From assembly GCA_050948905.1 (NCBI GenBank), contig JBMNES010000001.1, forward strand, positions 1,674,001 through 1,738,000: 64,000 bases of DNA, read 5' to 3'. Source of the DNA: DTKD01 sp050948905. GTDB taxonomy: Bacteria > Armatimonadota > UBA5829. This document shows, piece by piece, positions 44,816 to 53,211 of the stretch. How positions within the stretch are numbered: the stretch's first letter is position 1; the number at the start of each line of letters is the position of its first letter. The notes beneath the pieces were generated by a model. The model was not told the DNA's origin. It saw only the letters and a list, made by a program, of their open reading frames with translations, and did not search any database. Made by a program: the position numbers and the translations under genes.

Positions 44816-44845
44816 AAAAAAAGCCGCCGATCACAGACCGGCGGC
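44816..44845 (-). terminator. Rho-independent terminator of the first PEP-CTERM gene
   Basis: On the minus strand GCCGCCGGTCTGTGATCGGC-type hairpin (bases 44823-44845, perfect GCCGCCG/CGGCGGC arms) is followed by seven T residues (44816-44822). A textbook terminator. Confidence 0.9.
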
Positions 44846-44870
44846 GAATGTTCAATATATAAAGTGCGAT

Positions 44871-45767
44871 TTACGATCTCTTGCGGCGAATAATGCCGAA
44901 CAGACCGACGAATCCAGTCGCCAGAGCCAGCATGCTGCCCGGCTCAGGGATCGCGTTGGTGGAGAAGCTCCTAAGCTCGCCCTGGGTGGTCTTGTCGACG
45001 TTGATCGAGTCAACTCGCCAGAAATAGGTCTTGCCACCTGCGATTGCTTCCGGATCCAGGCCGAAGCCCAGGCCGTTGTAGTTGCCAATGAGCTTGGTCA
45101 TAGCGTTCGGATCCTCGCCGAACCAAAGGTCGTAGGCCATAGCATACTGGCCGGCAGTCCAGCTCAAACCGAGGTCCATAAGATCGCCGAGGTCGAGGGA
45201 AGCGCCATTAGCGATACCGTAGCCAACAGCGCCAGGGGTCACAGACTCGAACTTCACGCTGTGAACATAAATCGAACCAGCGGTCTGACCTTCGTTGGAT
45301 ACGGTGATTTTGGTGTTGGCGGCGTCGTTAGCGTTGAACTTGTGCACGCCAAGCCCGGCCCAGACGTTCTTGGTAGCGAGCTGATTGATGAAGTAATTAG
45401 ATGTAGCCCCACCAGCCTCGGTCACGATGTGCTTAACGCTGGTCGGCGCATTAGTGGTCGTCGCCCAGGTGATAAATGCTTCGTAGTAACCCGCCGTCGG
45501 CAGTCCGACGGAGTAGGTCATTGTGCGCAAGCCCACCACATTTACATTGGCTGCAGTATAAAGACCAAACGTATTCGCCGGTACGCCAGGAGCAGTGCCG
45601 TAGGCGCCACTATTTCCTACTGCGCCAACGTAGGTGAACCAGGGCTGCAAGTTAGGCACGGCGCCAGTGTCGCCAGTAACTCTTGCGCAATAAACGCCTG
45701 TCCACGCATTAGCGGAGACGGCCAGCGCCAGCAAAAGCGCCGCGACAAGCAATAATCTCTTTGTCAT
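44871..45767 (-). CDS. PEP-CTERM sorting-domain protein A
   Basis: 298 residues. Signal peptide ending AVSANA. Middle: N-terminal beta-rich domain (~25-165), then a module with SLDLGDLMDLGLSWTAGQ and KTYFWRVDSIN like the fibronectin-type units of secreted proteins in related phyla. C-terminus IPEPGSMLALATGFVGLFG plus RRKRS, a full PEP-CTERM tail, the target of an exosortase for surface delivery. No exosortase is in the window. The C-terminal ~120 residues are nearly identical to protein B, while the N-terminal part has diverged. Own promoter, long leader and own terminator. Confidence 0.9.
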   Translation of the reverse strand: MTKRLLLVAALLLALAVSANAWTGVYCARVTGDTGAVPNLQPWFTYVGAVGNSGAYGTAPGVPANTFGLYTAANVNVVGLRTMTYSVGLPTAGYYEAFITWATTTNAPTSVKHIVTEAGGATSNYFINQLATKNVWAGLGVHKFNANDAANTKITVSNEGQTAGSIYVHSVKFESVTPGAVGYGIANGASLDLGDLMDLGLSWTAGQYAMAYDLWFGEDPNAMTKLIGNYNGLGFGLDPEAIAGGKTYFWRVDSINVDKTTQGELRSFSTNAIPEPGSMLALATGFVGLFGIIRRKRS

Positions 45768-45920
45768 CTTCTTTCCTCACTTCCATACTACTTTTGAGAT
45801 GGAGTCGATCGCCCAGCTTGCTGTTGCCTGGCGATCCTGGCTAAATCAGAGGATTCGCTGTTTTGCAACAGCTTCAGCGCCTCTCCGGGCGTTTTTTCAG
45901 CCAGCAATACTCTACTCAAC
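45768..45920 (-). ncRNA. Structured 5' leader of PEP-CTERM gene A
   Basis: From the predicted start near 45920 to the ATG there are about 153 nt. Minus-strand elements: GCTGTT-GCAA-AACAGC, a 6-bp stem with a GNRA tetraloop; flanking AGAGG/CCTCT arms around it; CGCCC near the 5' end that can pair with GGGCG; and GATCGCC/GGCGATC. A GAGG site lies before the ATG. I do not recognise a known riboswitch core (c-di-GMP type I motif not found). A regulatory leader is inferred, not shown. Confidence 0.45.
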
Positions 45921-45926
45921 AATCGG

Positions 45927-45955
45927 ATACTAGCACCCGTTTTGCAATTCGTCAA
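45927..45955 (-). promoter_or_regulatory. Sigma-70 promoter of PEP-CTERM gene A
   Basis: Minus strand: TTGACG (45955-45950), 17 bp, TAGTAT (45932-45927). From 45956 to 46092 the sequence is AT-rich with no feature that I can name. Confidence 0.78.
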
Positions 45956-46092
45956 GGGCTGAGATAATATCCGGTATAATTACCTGGTACAGCAACACAA
46001 GACTATGGAATATAACACGAGCAATGAACGGGCGATATTCGTCACGATAATATACAATGTGTATATATAATAGACAACATGGCATAACGCAC

Positions 46093-46122
46093 AAAAAATG
46101 CCGCCGGCCATAGGCCGACGGC
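46093..46122 (-). terminator. Rho-independent terminator of PEP-CTERM gene B
   Basis: Minus strand: GCCGTCGGCC/GGCCGGCGGC hairpin (46100-46122, one mismatch) followed by a T-run with six consecutive T (46093-46098). Confidence 0.88.
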
Positions 46123-46146
46123 AAGCAATCAGATGACTATAACAAA

Positions 46147-47067
46147 TTATGATCTCTTGCGGCGGATCATACCGAACAGGCCGACGAACCCGGTCGCCAG
46201 AGCAAGCATGCTGCCCGGCTCAGGGATCGCGTTGGTCGAGAAGCTCATAAGCTCGCCTGTGCCGACCTTGTCGACGTTAATCGAGTCAACTCGCCAGAAA
46301 TAGGTCTTGCCAGCAGCAAGCGAATCCGGATCCAGGCCGAAGCCCAGGCCGTTGTAGTTGCCTATGAGCTTGGTCATATTGTTCGCATCCTCGCCAAACC
46401 ACAGGTCATAAGCCATAGCGTACTGGCCGGCTGTCCAGCTCAAACCGAGGTCGATAAGATCTCCCACATCAAGGGAAGCCCCATCCGCAATGCCATAGCC
46501 CACAGCGCCAGGGGTCACGGTCTCGAACTTGACGCTGTGCAGATACAGCGATCCGCCGACGGATTGGTTGTCGTTGGTCAACATAACCTTGGTGTTAGTG
46601 GAATCATTGGCGTTGAATTTATAGGTGCCAAGATCAAGCCATTTGTTCTTGCTCGCTGCCGGGGTTTGGTCCTGATACACAGTTGTGGAACCGGAGGCAC
46701 TAGTAATGACCCATTTGGCGTCGGGTCTCGCCACTGCCTGGTTCACGTTGCCAAAAGTGTTGGCTACGTTGTAGTACCCTGCCGTCGGCAGAGAAACGAC
46801 ATACGTGCCACTTCGGATTCCTACAACCGGTACATTCGAGCTGATGTACATTCCGTAAGCATTGGTCGCGCCCGGCGCACTGCTGCCCGCTCCGCTCGCC
46901 CCAACAGCGTTTGCCGCAGGCGCTACTACGAATCCCGGCGCTGCAACCGGCGGGTTCGTGCCGCTGAAGTCGCCGTCAGCTCGGCATCCGTAGACCCCGA
47001 TCCACGCATGTGCACATACTGACAGCGCCAGCAACAGCACAGCAACAAACAACAATTTCTTTGTCAT
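46147..47067 (-). CDS. PEP-CTERM sorting-domain protein B
   Basis: 306 residues. Signal peptide ending SVCAHA. The N-terminal domain differs from that of protein A (Ala/Gly/Pro-rich start, GIRSGTYVVSLPTAGYYN), but from VTPGAVGYGIADGAS onward the two are almost identical, including KTYFWRVDSIN and the tail IPEPGSMLALATGFVGLFG with RRKRS. Same exosortase-type export is expected. AAGGAGGAAAGAAG precedes the ATG. Tandem duplication with anchor conservation is the simplest origin. Confidence 0.9.
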   Translation of the reverse strand: MTKKLLFVAVLLLALSVCAHAWIGVYGCRADGDFSGTNPPVAAPGFVVAPAANAVGASGAGSSAPGATNAYGMYISSNVPVVGIRSGTYVVSLPTAGYYNVANTFGNVNQAVARPDAKWVITSASGSTTVYQDQTPAASKNKWLDLGTYKFNANDSTNTKVMLTNDNQSVGGSLYLHSVKFETVTPGAVGYGIADGASLDVGDLIDLGLSWTAGQYAMAYDLWFGEDANNMTKLIGNYNGLGFGLDPDSLAAGKTYFWRVDSINVDKVGTGELMSFSTNAIPEPGSMLALATGFVGLFGMIRRKRS

Positions 47068-47234
47068 CTTCTTTCCTCCTTAACAGATCGAAATTAGATA
47101 TTGGAGATACCAACTGATGCGTATGCTTCTAAAATAGAACGATGAAACAAATAGAAGCACACCATTGACAGCATATAACCAACACTGCGGCCCTTCGTCC
47201 GCTTGATATGGAATGATATATGCTTCACATTTGG

Positions 47235-47263
47235 ATAATAGCACCAGAATTACAAGCAGTCAA
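47235..47263 (-). promoter_or_regulatory. Sigma-70 promoter of PEP-CTERM gene B
   Basis: Minus strand: TTGACT (47263-47258), 17 bp, TATTAT (47240-47235). The leader is about 160 nt and includes GCTTCTA...TAGAAGC arms, but has no resemblance to the leader of gene A apart from length. Confidence 0.75.
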
Positions 47264-47308
47264 GGGTATTTGTGAAAACAGGTATTATTACCAGGAGTAT
47301 GGAAAACA

Positions 47309-48250
47309 TCACTTTTTCCGACGAATAAAGCCGAAAATACCGACCAATCCCATGGCTGCACAGGCCAGACTGCTCATCTCCGGGACAGCATTATCAGCAT
47401 TAGTCTGGAAACTATACTCAGCACCGTAAGTGATGTTGTCGACGTTACCAGAATCCACCCTGTAGTAATAAGTCCTGCCCGGCTGAATAAGCCCGTCAAG
47501 ATCAAAAGAAGTATCCGCCAAAATCGTCGCAAGCCGGGTCAAAGACCCGCTTGTCTCCCCAAACCACACCTCGTAAAATGAGTTATATTCCCCCGCAGTC
47601 CACGACAACCCGGTGTCCAGAAAATCCGCAACGTTTCCAGTCGCCCCGTTGGCAGGTCCTGTGTAAGTGACAGATTCGGGAGTGGCAGAGACAAACTGGA
47701 ACCCCGATATGCAAACCCTGTTGGAGCCCACTCCATCAGCCCCTCCCTTATAACCGCCATAAATACCAACTTTGTATAAGATATCGGCGTCTAGTTGTGC
47801 AGTGGTGAAGTTGTTCCAGGTGTCGGAGGCGCACTCGAACATATCCATTGTATCGGCATAAATGATCCCGGTAGGGCTGGAATTACCCCACTGATCCGCT
47901 GGCCCGCCGATGTAGTTGCCCGTATAAAGAACAACTGCGGTATCCTTCTCGCCTTTGGCGTAAGGCCAAGCGAGGTTGATATGATAATAACCACTGATTT
48001 CCGGCTGCCAGAATGCATAAGCCTGTCGCTGTGGACCCCAGTATACAGTTGTGCCGCTATATCGGGACTTCCCAAGCAAACCCGGCGCAGACGACGAAGC
48101 ATTAAGCGCCGCCCAATCACCCACCTCAGCGTAATATTCCTGGTTCTGACCGCCTTCACCAGCTCCTATGATAAACTCAAAAGCAAAAGCTGGCGCATAA
48201 ACGGCGCACAAAGCCACTACAATCGCAATCGCCAACCCTCTTCGTAGCAT
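47309..48250 (-). CDS. PEP-CTERM-like surface protein C, variant tail
   Basis: 313 residues from ATG 48250, set by AGGAGGGG just upstream. Signal peptide ending APAFA. Middle region with GYYHINLAWPYAKGEKDTA (beta-sandwich) and the WTAGEYNSFYEVWFGE...TYYYRVDSGNVD module shared with A and B. The tail reads AVPEMSSLACAAMGLVGIFG followed by IRRKK: VPEM replaces the usual PEP, though helix and basic end are kept. Probably still an exosortase substrate, but this is less certain. No terminator hairpin is seen downstream. Confidence 0.82.
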   Translation of the reverse strand: MLRRGLAIAIVVALCAVYAPAFAFEFIIGAGEGGQNQEYYAEVGDWAALNASSSAPGLLGKSRYSGTTVYWGPQRQAYAFWQPEISGYYHINLAWPYAKGEKDTAVVLYTGNYIGGPADQWGNSSPTGIIYADTMDMFECASDTWNNFTTAQLDADILYKVGIYGGYKGGADGVGSNRVCISGFQFVSATPESVTYTGPANGATGNVADFLDTGLSWTAGEYNSFYEVWFGETSGSLTRLATILADTSFDLDGLIQPGRTYYYRVDSGNVDNITYGAEYSFQTNADNAVPEMSSLACAAMGLVGIFGFIRRKK

Positions 48251-48313
48251 GCAAACCCCTCCTGACACCCGACTCTTCAATTACCTGGCAAACAAGCTCG
48301 TGAATATGTACGC

Positions 48314-48342
48314 ATATTATCACCGAAATATCGTGGAGTCAA
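48314..48342 (-). promoter_or_regulatory. Sigma-70 promoter of PEP-CTERM gene C
   Basis: Minus strand: TTGACT (48342-48337), 17 bp, TAATAT (48319-48314). Leader about 57 nt. Confidence 0.77.
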
Positions 48343-48397
48343 GGACGAAACACGCCCAAATAATGTTATCCAGCTTCTCAATTATAGTCATCCTGCG

Positions 48398-48545
48398 CGC
48401 CAACACTACGATCGGTGGTGATCTCCGAATCGCCACCGCACAGCCCGAAAAGGCCGGGACAGAGGCCGGCCACTACATCGACTATTTCTACTATATGCTT
48501 ATTTCGCGCCTTTCGCTTCTTTCGCTTCGCGTTATTCCCTTCCTT
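48398..48545. repeat. Hairpin repeat GGTGGTGAT type and pyrimidine tail
   Basis: GGTGGTGAT (48414-48422) pairs with ATCGCCACC (48429-48437) around CTCCGA. Relative to the 5525 copy one C became T, giving a G.T pair that keeps the stem. It is followed by GGCCGGGACAGAGGCCGGCC and a CGCCTTTCGCTTCTTTCGC tail like that in other gaps. Confidence 0.7.
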
Positions 48546-48576
48546 ATCACCCGCGCACAAGCCACGATCTTCCCGC

Positions 48577-48604
48577 TTGACATCACCACGCGAAATGCTA
48601 TGAT
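48577..48604 (+). promoter_or_regulatory. Strong sigma-70 promoter of the HTH-ImmA pair
   Basis: TTGACA (48577-48582), 16 bp, TGC-TATGAT (48599-48604, extended -10). The best -35 in the window. Leader about 20 nt with GGAGGT. Confidence 0.8.
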
Positions 48605-48630
48605 AACCAGTAGTGAACGGAGGTGTTATG

Positions 48631-48990
48631 ATGGCCAGATCATCGAGTGAGTTCGGCGGGCTGGTGAAGTCATTTCTCGCAAAAACGGGCTTGACCCTTC
48701 GCGCTGCGGCTCTCAAATCAGGCATCAGCGCGGCATACTGGGCGGATATGTCTGACGGGCGGGTGCCTTCAGAGGACATTGTGCACCGTATGTCCGAGGC
48801 ATTTTCTGAACTCGATGAAAACGCGCTGAGGCAGGCCGCCGGATATGGCCCCAAAATGGAGTCGATGGATCCGGTGGAGGCTGTGGAGTTCGCGTTGCGA
48901 AGCCAGAAAACCTTATCCGAAGAAGGCAAAAAACAGATTATCGACCTGGTTCGCGAGATACAAGGGAAGCAAAGTGGGTCTGGAGAATGA
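48631..48990 (+). CDS. Small XRE-like helix-turn-helix protein
   Basis: 119 residues. Residues ~8-65 look like a lambda-repressor-type fold (SFLAKTGLTLRAAALKSGISAAYWADMSDG, EDIVHRMSEAF). The C-terminal half is an acidic helical region. GGAGGT at 48619 precedes ATG 48631 by six bases; ATG 48628 is an alternative. Its stop overlaps the start of an ImmA/IrrE-type peptidase gene (ATGA), the usual repressor-antirepressor arrangement. Confidence 0.78.
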   Translation: MARSSSEFGGLVKSFLAKTGLTLRAAALKSGISAAYWADMSDGRVPSEDIVHRMSEAFSELDENALRQAAGYGPKMESMDPVEAVEFALRSQKTLSEEGKKQIIDLVREIQGKQSGSGE

Positions 48991-49526
48991 GACGACTGCA
49001 CTTCGCGGATGAGGCAGAGCTTTACGCTCATAAAGCCTGGCATACCCTCAAGCTTGAGCCGCCGGCCGATTTATATATAGTGGCGGATAAGCTCGGTATT
49101 GAAATCTGCGAGCGGGAGTTCGCCAGAGAAATAGACGGACTATACCTGCGCCTGCCCGGTGCACCGCCGGTTATTGCAATCAACAACTCCTATGTCAAAC
49201 CAACTGTACGCAGGAGGTTCACGCTGGCCCATGAGATCGGGCACCACCTTCTCGGCCGTCGCATTCAGCCGGGTTCTCGCTTGTTTTTCTTCGACACCTC
49301 CCAAATGAGGCGATCCAGTCTTGAGCGAGCGTGTGATCGGTTTGCCGCGCTTTTGCTTATGCCGGAGCCGTGGGTGCGTCGCTATTATGCAGAGCTTGCA
49401 AGCAACCCCGAAAACAGGGTGCAGATTATGGCAGGGCGCTTCGAAGTGTCCAGTTGGGCTATGAAAAGAAGGCTGACGGAGCTTCAACTCCAAACCAGCC
49501 CGTTTCACGCACGATTTCCTGGATAA
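48987..49526 (+). CDS. ImmA/IrrE-type metallopeptidase
   Basis: 179 residues. Zinc site LAHEIGHHLLG near residue 77, with the downstream acidic ligand region ERACDRFAALLLMPEPW near 112, typical of COG2856. Such peptidases cut the paired HTH repressor in mobile elements (ImmA/ImmR) or stress regulons (IrrE/DdrO). Here no phage or integrative element genes are nearby, so a chromosomal stress switch is as likely. Four-base overlap with the HTH gene. Confidence 0.87.
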   Translation: MRRLHFADEAELYAHKAWHTLKLEPPADLYIVADKLGIEICEREFAREIDGLYLRLPGAPPVIAINNSYVKPTVRRRFTLAHEIGHHLLGRRIQPGSRLFFFDTSQMRRSSLERACDRFAALLLMPEPWVRRYYAELASNPENRVQIMAGRFEVSSWAMKRRLTELQLQTSPFHARFPG

Positions 49527-49563
49527 TGGCGGTTTTCACAGCGGCTCCAAAGCCAGGCGGAGC

Positions 49564-49592
49564 TTGACGGGTGAGGCCAAAACTACTATAAT
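49564..49592 (+). promoter_or_regulatory. Sigma-70 promoter of gyrB
   Basis: TTGACG (49564-49569), 17 bp, TATAAT (49587-49592). The leader is about 100 nt; AGGAG at 49687-49691 precedes the ATG by seven bases. Confidence 0.8.
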
Positions 49593-49698
49593 AATTATGT
49601 TTTCAAGCATCGAGAACCACACTGAATTTGGCCGCTCGACAGCGGCTTGACTTGCGTACATAGAACCTTTCCCTTTACATAAAAGCAGGAGCCTTTGG

Positions 49699-51795
49699 AT
49701 GACAGACAAGGACGAGACCAGAAATCCTGAAACCACACAAATAGAAAACGATACCTCCGTGAACGGCTACGATGCCGATAATCTACAGATTCTTAAGGGC
49801 CTCGAAGCAGTGCGGATGCGCCCGGCGATGTATATCGGCGATACCACCACCCGCGGACTTCATCACCTCTTTTCCGAAGTCGTAGATAACAGTATCGACG
49901 AACATTTGGCCGGCTGCTGTTCCAAAATCGATGTTATACTCGGCGCGGACAACACCGTGACGGTTGTCGATAACGGAAGCGGTATCCCGACGGATATACA
50001 CAGCGAGGCTGGCGTATCAGGAGTCGAGGTCGCGATGACAATGCTGCATGCTGGCGGCAAGTTTGGCGGAGAGCACTACAAAGTCTCAGGTGGATTGCAC
50101 GGGGTAGGGGTCTCGGCTGTCAACGCTCTTTCAGAATGGCTAGAGGTAAGCGTCAAGCGTGGGGGAAAAACCTATTATCAAAAATATTGCCGTGGTATTC
50201 CGTGCAGCCCTCTGGAGGTTGTCGGAGACGCCGATTCGACCGGCACTACGGTTAAATATCTTGCTGACTCCCTTATTTTTGGGGATATCATATATCACCC
50301 TAGCATTTTCGTTGAGAGGCTGCGTGAGCTTGCGTTCCTCAATAAAGGTCTGATAATCGCCTTCACAAACGAGCAGGCCGAAGATGAGAACGAGCGGCAG
50401 AGAGTGTTCTGCTATGAGAACGGCATAGCCGAGTTCGTCGAGCAGATGAACCGCAATAAAGACCCTCTGCATTCGGTGGTGTACTTCTCTGGGGAGAGGG
50501 ACGACACGGCTGTGGAAGTTGCGCTGCAATACAACGAAAGCTTCCAGGAAAATATCCGCACCTACGCGAACAATATCCATACCCACGAGGGCGGCACCCA
50601 CCTGTCGGGTTTCAAGACCGCGTTGACTCGTGTGATAAACCACTACGCTAGAAAATCCGGTGCGCTGAAAGAGAAGGACCCCAACTTGAGCGGGGACGAC
50701 GTCCGCGAAGGCCTCGGCGCGATTATCTCAGTCAAGATCAAGCATCCGCAGTTTGAAGGCCAGACCAAGACCAAGTTGGGCAACGGTGAGGTCGAAGGCA
50801 TCGTCAACTCCGTTATGGGCGAAAAGTTCGGGGAGTTTCTCGAGGAGCACCCCACCGCAGCCCGTAGAATCGTCGACAAGGCGCTCACCGCACATCGGGC
50901 ACGTGAAGCCGCCCGAAGAGCCGCTGATATGGTCAAGCGACAAAGCGCGTTGGAGAACGCATCGCTGCCGGGCAAACTCGCCGACTGTATTGAGAGAGAC
51001 CCTCTGAAAAGCGAACTGTTCCTTGTAGAGGGACAAAGTGCGGGCGGCAACGCGAAGCTGGGACGCGACCGTCGCACACAGGCAATCCTGCCGTTGCGAG
51101 GAAAGATCCTCAACGTCGAAAAGGCGAGGATGGACAGGGCTCTCGAAAACGAGGAGATCAAGTCTTTGGTGGCTGCCCTCGGCACCGGGATTACTCACAG
51201 CTCTATGGATGTAGCCGACGATGAACCGGAACTCGATTTCGAATCGGATGGTAAGAAAAACGGCAACGGCAACGGTAATGGTAATGGGAACGGCAATGGC
51301 AATGGTAATGGCAACGGCGCCACGTTTGATAAATCCAAGCTGCGCTACGACCGTATAATTATTATGACCGACGCGGACGTCGACGGCAGCCACATCCGAA
51401 CCCTGCTGCTGACGTTCTTCTACAGATATATGAAGCCGTTGGTCGATGACGGCCACATCTATATCGCTATGCCGCCGTTTTATCGTATAAAGGCAGGCAA
51501 GGATAAGATATTTTACGCGAAGGACGATGAGGAGCGCGACGAGATACTGCGCACTGTAGGCACCAAAAAAGACGTTATGGTCACGCGGTTCAAAGGACTT
51601 GGAGAGATGGACGCCAAGGACCTCGCCGACACTACAATGAACGTCGAGATGCGTAGAATACAGCAGGTCAAAGTCGAGGACGCCATCGACGCGGACGATA
51701 TGTTCACCGTTCTGCTTGGCGACAAGGTGGAGCCGCGCAAAGCGTTCATTGAAGCACACGCAAAAGAAGTCAAGAACCTCGACTGGCACGCTTAA
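49699..51795 (+). CDS. gyrB: DNA gyrase subunit B (type IIA topoisomerase)
   Basis: 698 residues. GHKL ATPase motifs (EVVDNSIDEH, VDNGSGIP, GGLHGVGVSAVNALS), transducer domain, and TOPRIM motifs (EGQSAGGNAKLGRDR near 437, LRGKILNVEKA, TDADVDGSHIRTLLLTFFYR near 557). C-terminal signature GLGEMDAKDLADTTM. Between GTGI and KLRYDRIIIM lies an insertion of about 45 residues, acidic then ten Asn-Gly repeats, absent from ordinary GyrB. gyrA is not adjacent; ParE cannot be wholly excluded. Confidence 0.93.
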   Translation: MTDKDETRNPETTQIENDTSVNGYDADNLQILKGLEAVRMRPAMYIGDTTTRGLHHLFSEVVDNSIDEHLAGCCSKIDVILGADNTVTVVDNGSGIPTDIHSEAGVSGVEVAMTMLHAGGKFGGEHYKVSGGLHGVGVSAVNALSEWLEVSVKRGGKTYYQKYCRGIPCSPLEVVGDADSTGTTVKYLADSLIFGDIIYHPSIFVERLRELAFLNKGLIIAFTNEQAEDENERQRVFCYENGIAEFVEQMNRNKDPLHSVVYFSGERDDTAVEVALQYNESFQENIRTYANNIHTHEGGTHLSGFKTALTRVINHYARKSGALKEKDPNLSGDDVREGLGAIISVKIKHPQFEGQTKTKLGNGEVEGIVNSVMGEKFGEFLEEHPTAARRIVDKALTAHRAREAARRAADMVKRQSALENASLPGKLADCIERDPLKSELFLVEGQSAGGNAKLGRDRRTQAILPLRGKILNVEKARMDRALENEEIKSLVAALGTGITHSSMDVADDEPELDFESDGKKNGNGNGNGNGNGNGNGNGNGATFDKSKLRYDRIIIMTDADVDGSHIRTLLLTFFYRYMKPLVDDGHIYIAMPPFYRIKAGKDKIFYAKDDEERDEILRTVGTKKDVMVTRFKGLGEMDAKDLADTTMNVEMRRIQQVKVEDAIDADDMFTVLLGDKVEPRKAFIEAHAKEVKNLDWHA
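51259..51318 (+). repeat. Ten-copy hexanucleotide repeat inside gyrB
   Basis: Ten AAY-GGN codon pairs encode (Asn-Gly)10. Third positions vary between copies (AAC/AAT, GGC/GGT/GGG), so the peptide, more than the DNA, appears to be kept. Confidence 0.95.
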
Positions 51796-51812
51796 GCCGA
51801 TCGGGTATTGCC

Positions 51813-51850
51813 CTCTGTCCGGGTATGCATATTTTGTTGCTCGGACAGAG
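51813..51850 (+). terminator. Hairpin after gyrB
   Basis: CTCTGTCCG (51813-51821) pairs with CGGACAGAG (51842-51850), 9 bp around a 20-nt loop, 17 nt after the gyrB stop. TATTTCCGTTTG follows; only a weak U-tract. Confidence 0.5.
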
Positions 51851-51900
51851 TATTTCCGTTTGAGTTTGTAAATCTGCCTCGTTTAATCAGGAACTGAAGT

Positions 51901-53205
51901 ATGTCTACTGATAGCGCTGAGTTTGATGAGAGCCCGGAATGGCGCGGGCCGTATGCGCTCAGAGCATTTCGCCACCGCAACTATACCCTGCTTTACTTCG
52001 GTCAACTTATCTCACTTACAGGCACCTGGATGCAGGGCCTTTCCCTGCCTTATCTCACTTTTACTCTTACAGGTTCCAAGTTACTGTTGGGGATAGTGGC
52101 GGCGGTTAGAATGCTGCCATCTATTATAATCACCCTGCCATCCGGCGTCATCGCGGATCGTTTCAGTAAACGAAGAATCGTGATTGTCACCCAAATCCTG
52201 CTTCTTATTGAAGCGCTGGCTCTTGCTGTGCTCACGTTTACGCATACTATCCAGGTTTGGCACATCATAGCTTTGGCTGCGTTCGCCGGCATTGCAAACG
52301 CGATGGATCTTCCAACCCGCCAGGCGATGATTGTCGAGCTTGTTGGAAAAGAGGACCTCGCCAACGCGATTGCCCTCAACTCCACTATGTTTAACCTCAC
52401 CCGCATAGCCAGCCCGTTCGTCGGAGGGATTGTCCTCGCACTGATAGGCCCGGCGTGGTGTTTTATGACCAACGCGTTCAGCTATCTTGGTGCGATTATC
52501 GGGCTATTGATGATGAGGAATCTGAAAGTCATCAAACAGGCAAGCAAAACCGTTTCGATGACGACCCAGATCCTGGAAGGCTTCGGTTATGTCTGGAAGA
52601 ACAAACTGACCCGCACTATGCTGATTTTACAGTCGATATCGACTCTGATGATCGGCCAGTACGTCATCTTCTTTCCTGTATACGCTTTGAAGATATACAA
52701 CGTCGGCGCTATGGGCCAGGGGGCGATGACCGCGGCGGTTGGGGTAGGCGCGTTAGCTGCGGCGATGGTCGTATCGTCGTTAGGTCACCGATATGAGCTT
52801 AGGGATATCGTCTTCGTCGGAGGTGTCCTTGCGCCGGCAGGGCTAATAGCATTGGCTTTATGTAATAGTTTTTATGCTTCTCTGGTGTGTCTTATTGTGG
52901 TTGGCGTGGGTATGATGGCTTTTACATCGTCTACTAATACCATTATGCAGATGGAGTCTCCCGAAAGCCTGGTTGGTCGAACAATGAGCGTGCGTGCTCT
53001 GGTGTTGTTTGGTTTAGGCGCTCCTGGGGCAGTAATGATGGGTCGACTATCGGAGTTGAAACATATAGGGGTCTCTGGAACGCTGTTGAGCTGTGGAGTG
53101 ATTACCCTTGCTTCAACAGTCTATTTCTCGATGGCCCTGGCAAGATCGTATCGGACTGAAAGCTCCAAAGCTAAAAACATCGTATTCGACGAAACTGTTG
53201 ATTGA
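51901..53205 (+). CDS. Major facilitator superfamily exporter (MFS_3/EntS-like)
   Basis: 434 residues, about 12 membrane helices. N-terminus FRHRNYTLLYFGQLISLTGTWMQ is typical of the MFS_3 group (enterobactin exporter EntS and macrolide exporters); GVIADRFSKRRIVIVTQ is the loop 2-3 motif and DLPTRQAMIVELVGKEDLANAIALNS is another group signature. Substrate unknown. No clear promoter or strong Shine-Dalgarno. A nucleotidyltransferase-like gene follows after 6 bases. Confidence 0.88.
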   Translation: MSTDSAEFDESPEWRGPYALRAFRHRNYTLLYFGQLISLTGTWMQGLSLPYLTFTLTGSKLLLGIVAAVRMLPSIIITLPSGVIADRFSKRRIVIVTQILLLIEALALAVLTFTHTIQVWHIIALAAFAGIANAMDLPTRQAMIVELVGKEDLANAIALNSTMFNLTRIASPFVGGIVLALIGPAWCFMTNAFSYLGAIIGLLMMRNLKVIKQASKTVSMTTQILEGFGYVWKNKLTRTMLILQSISTLMIGQYVIFFPVYALKIYNVGAMGQGAMTAAVGVGALAAAMVVSSLGHRYELRDIVFVGGVLAPAGLIALALCNSFYASLVCLIVVGVGMMAFTSSTNTIMQMESPESLVGRTMSVRALVLFGLGAPGAVMMGRLSELKHIGVSGTLLSCGVITLASTVYFSMALARSYRTESSKAKNIVFDETVD

Positions 53206-53211
53206 TATATT

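Noticed and set aside
45870..45900. Plus-strand terminator CGCC-TCTCCG-GGCG followed by TTTTTT
   Set aside because: No plus-strand gene lies upstream; on the minus strand the same bases belong to the leader of PEP-CTERM gene A.
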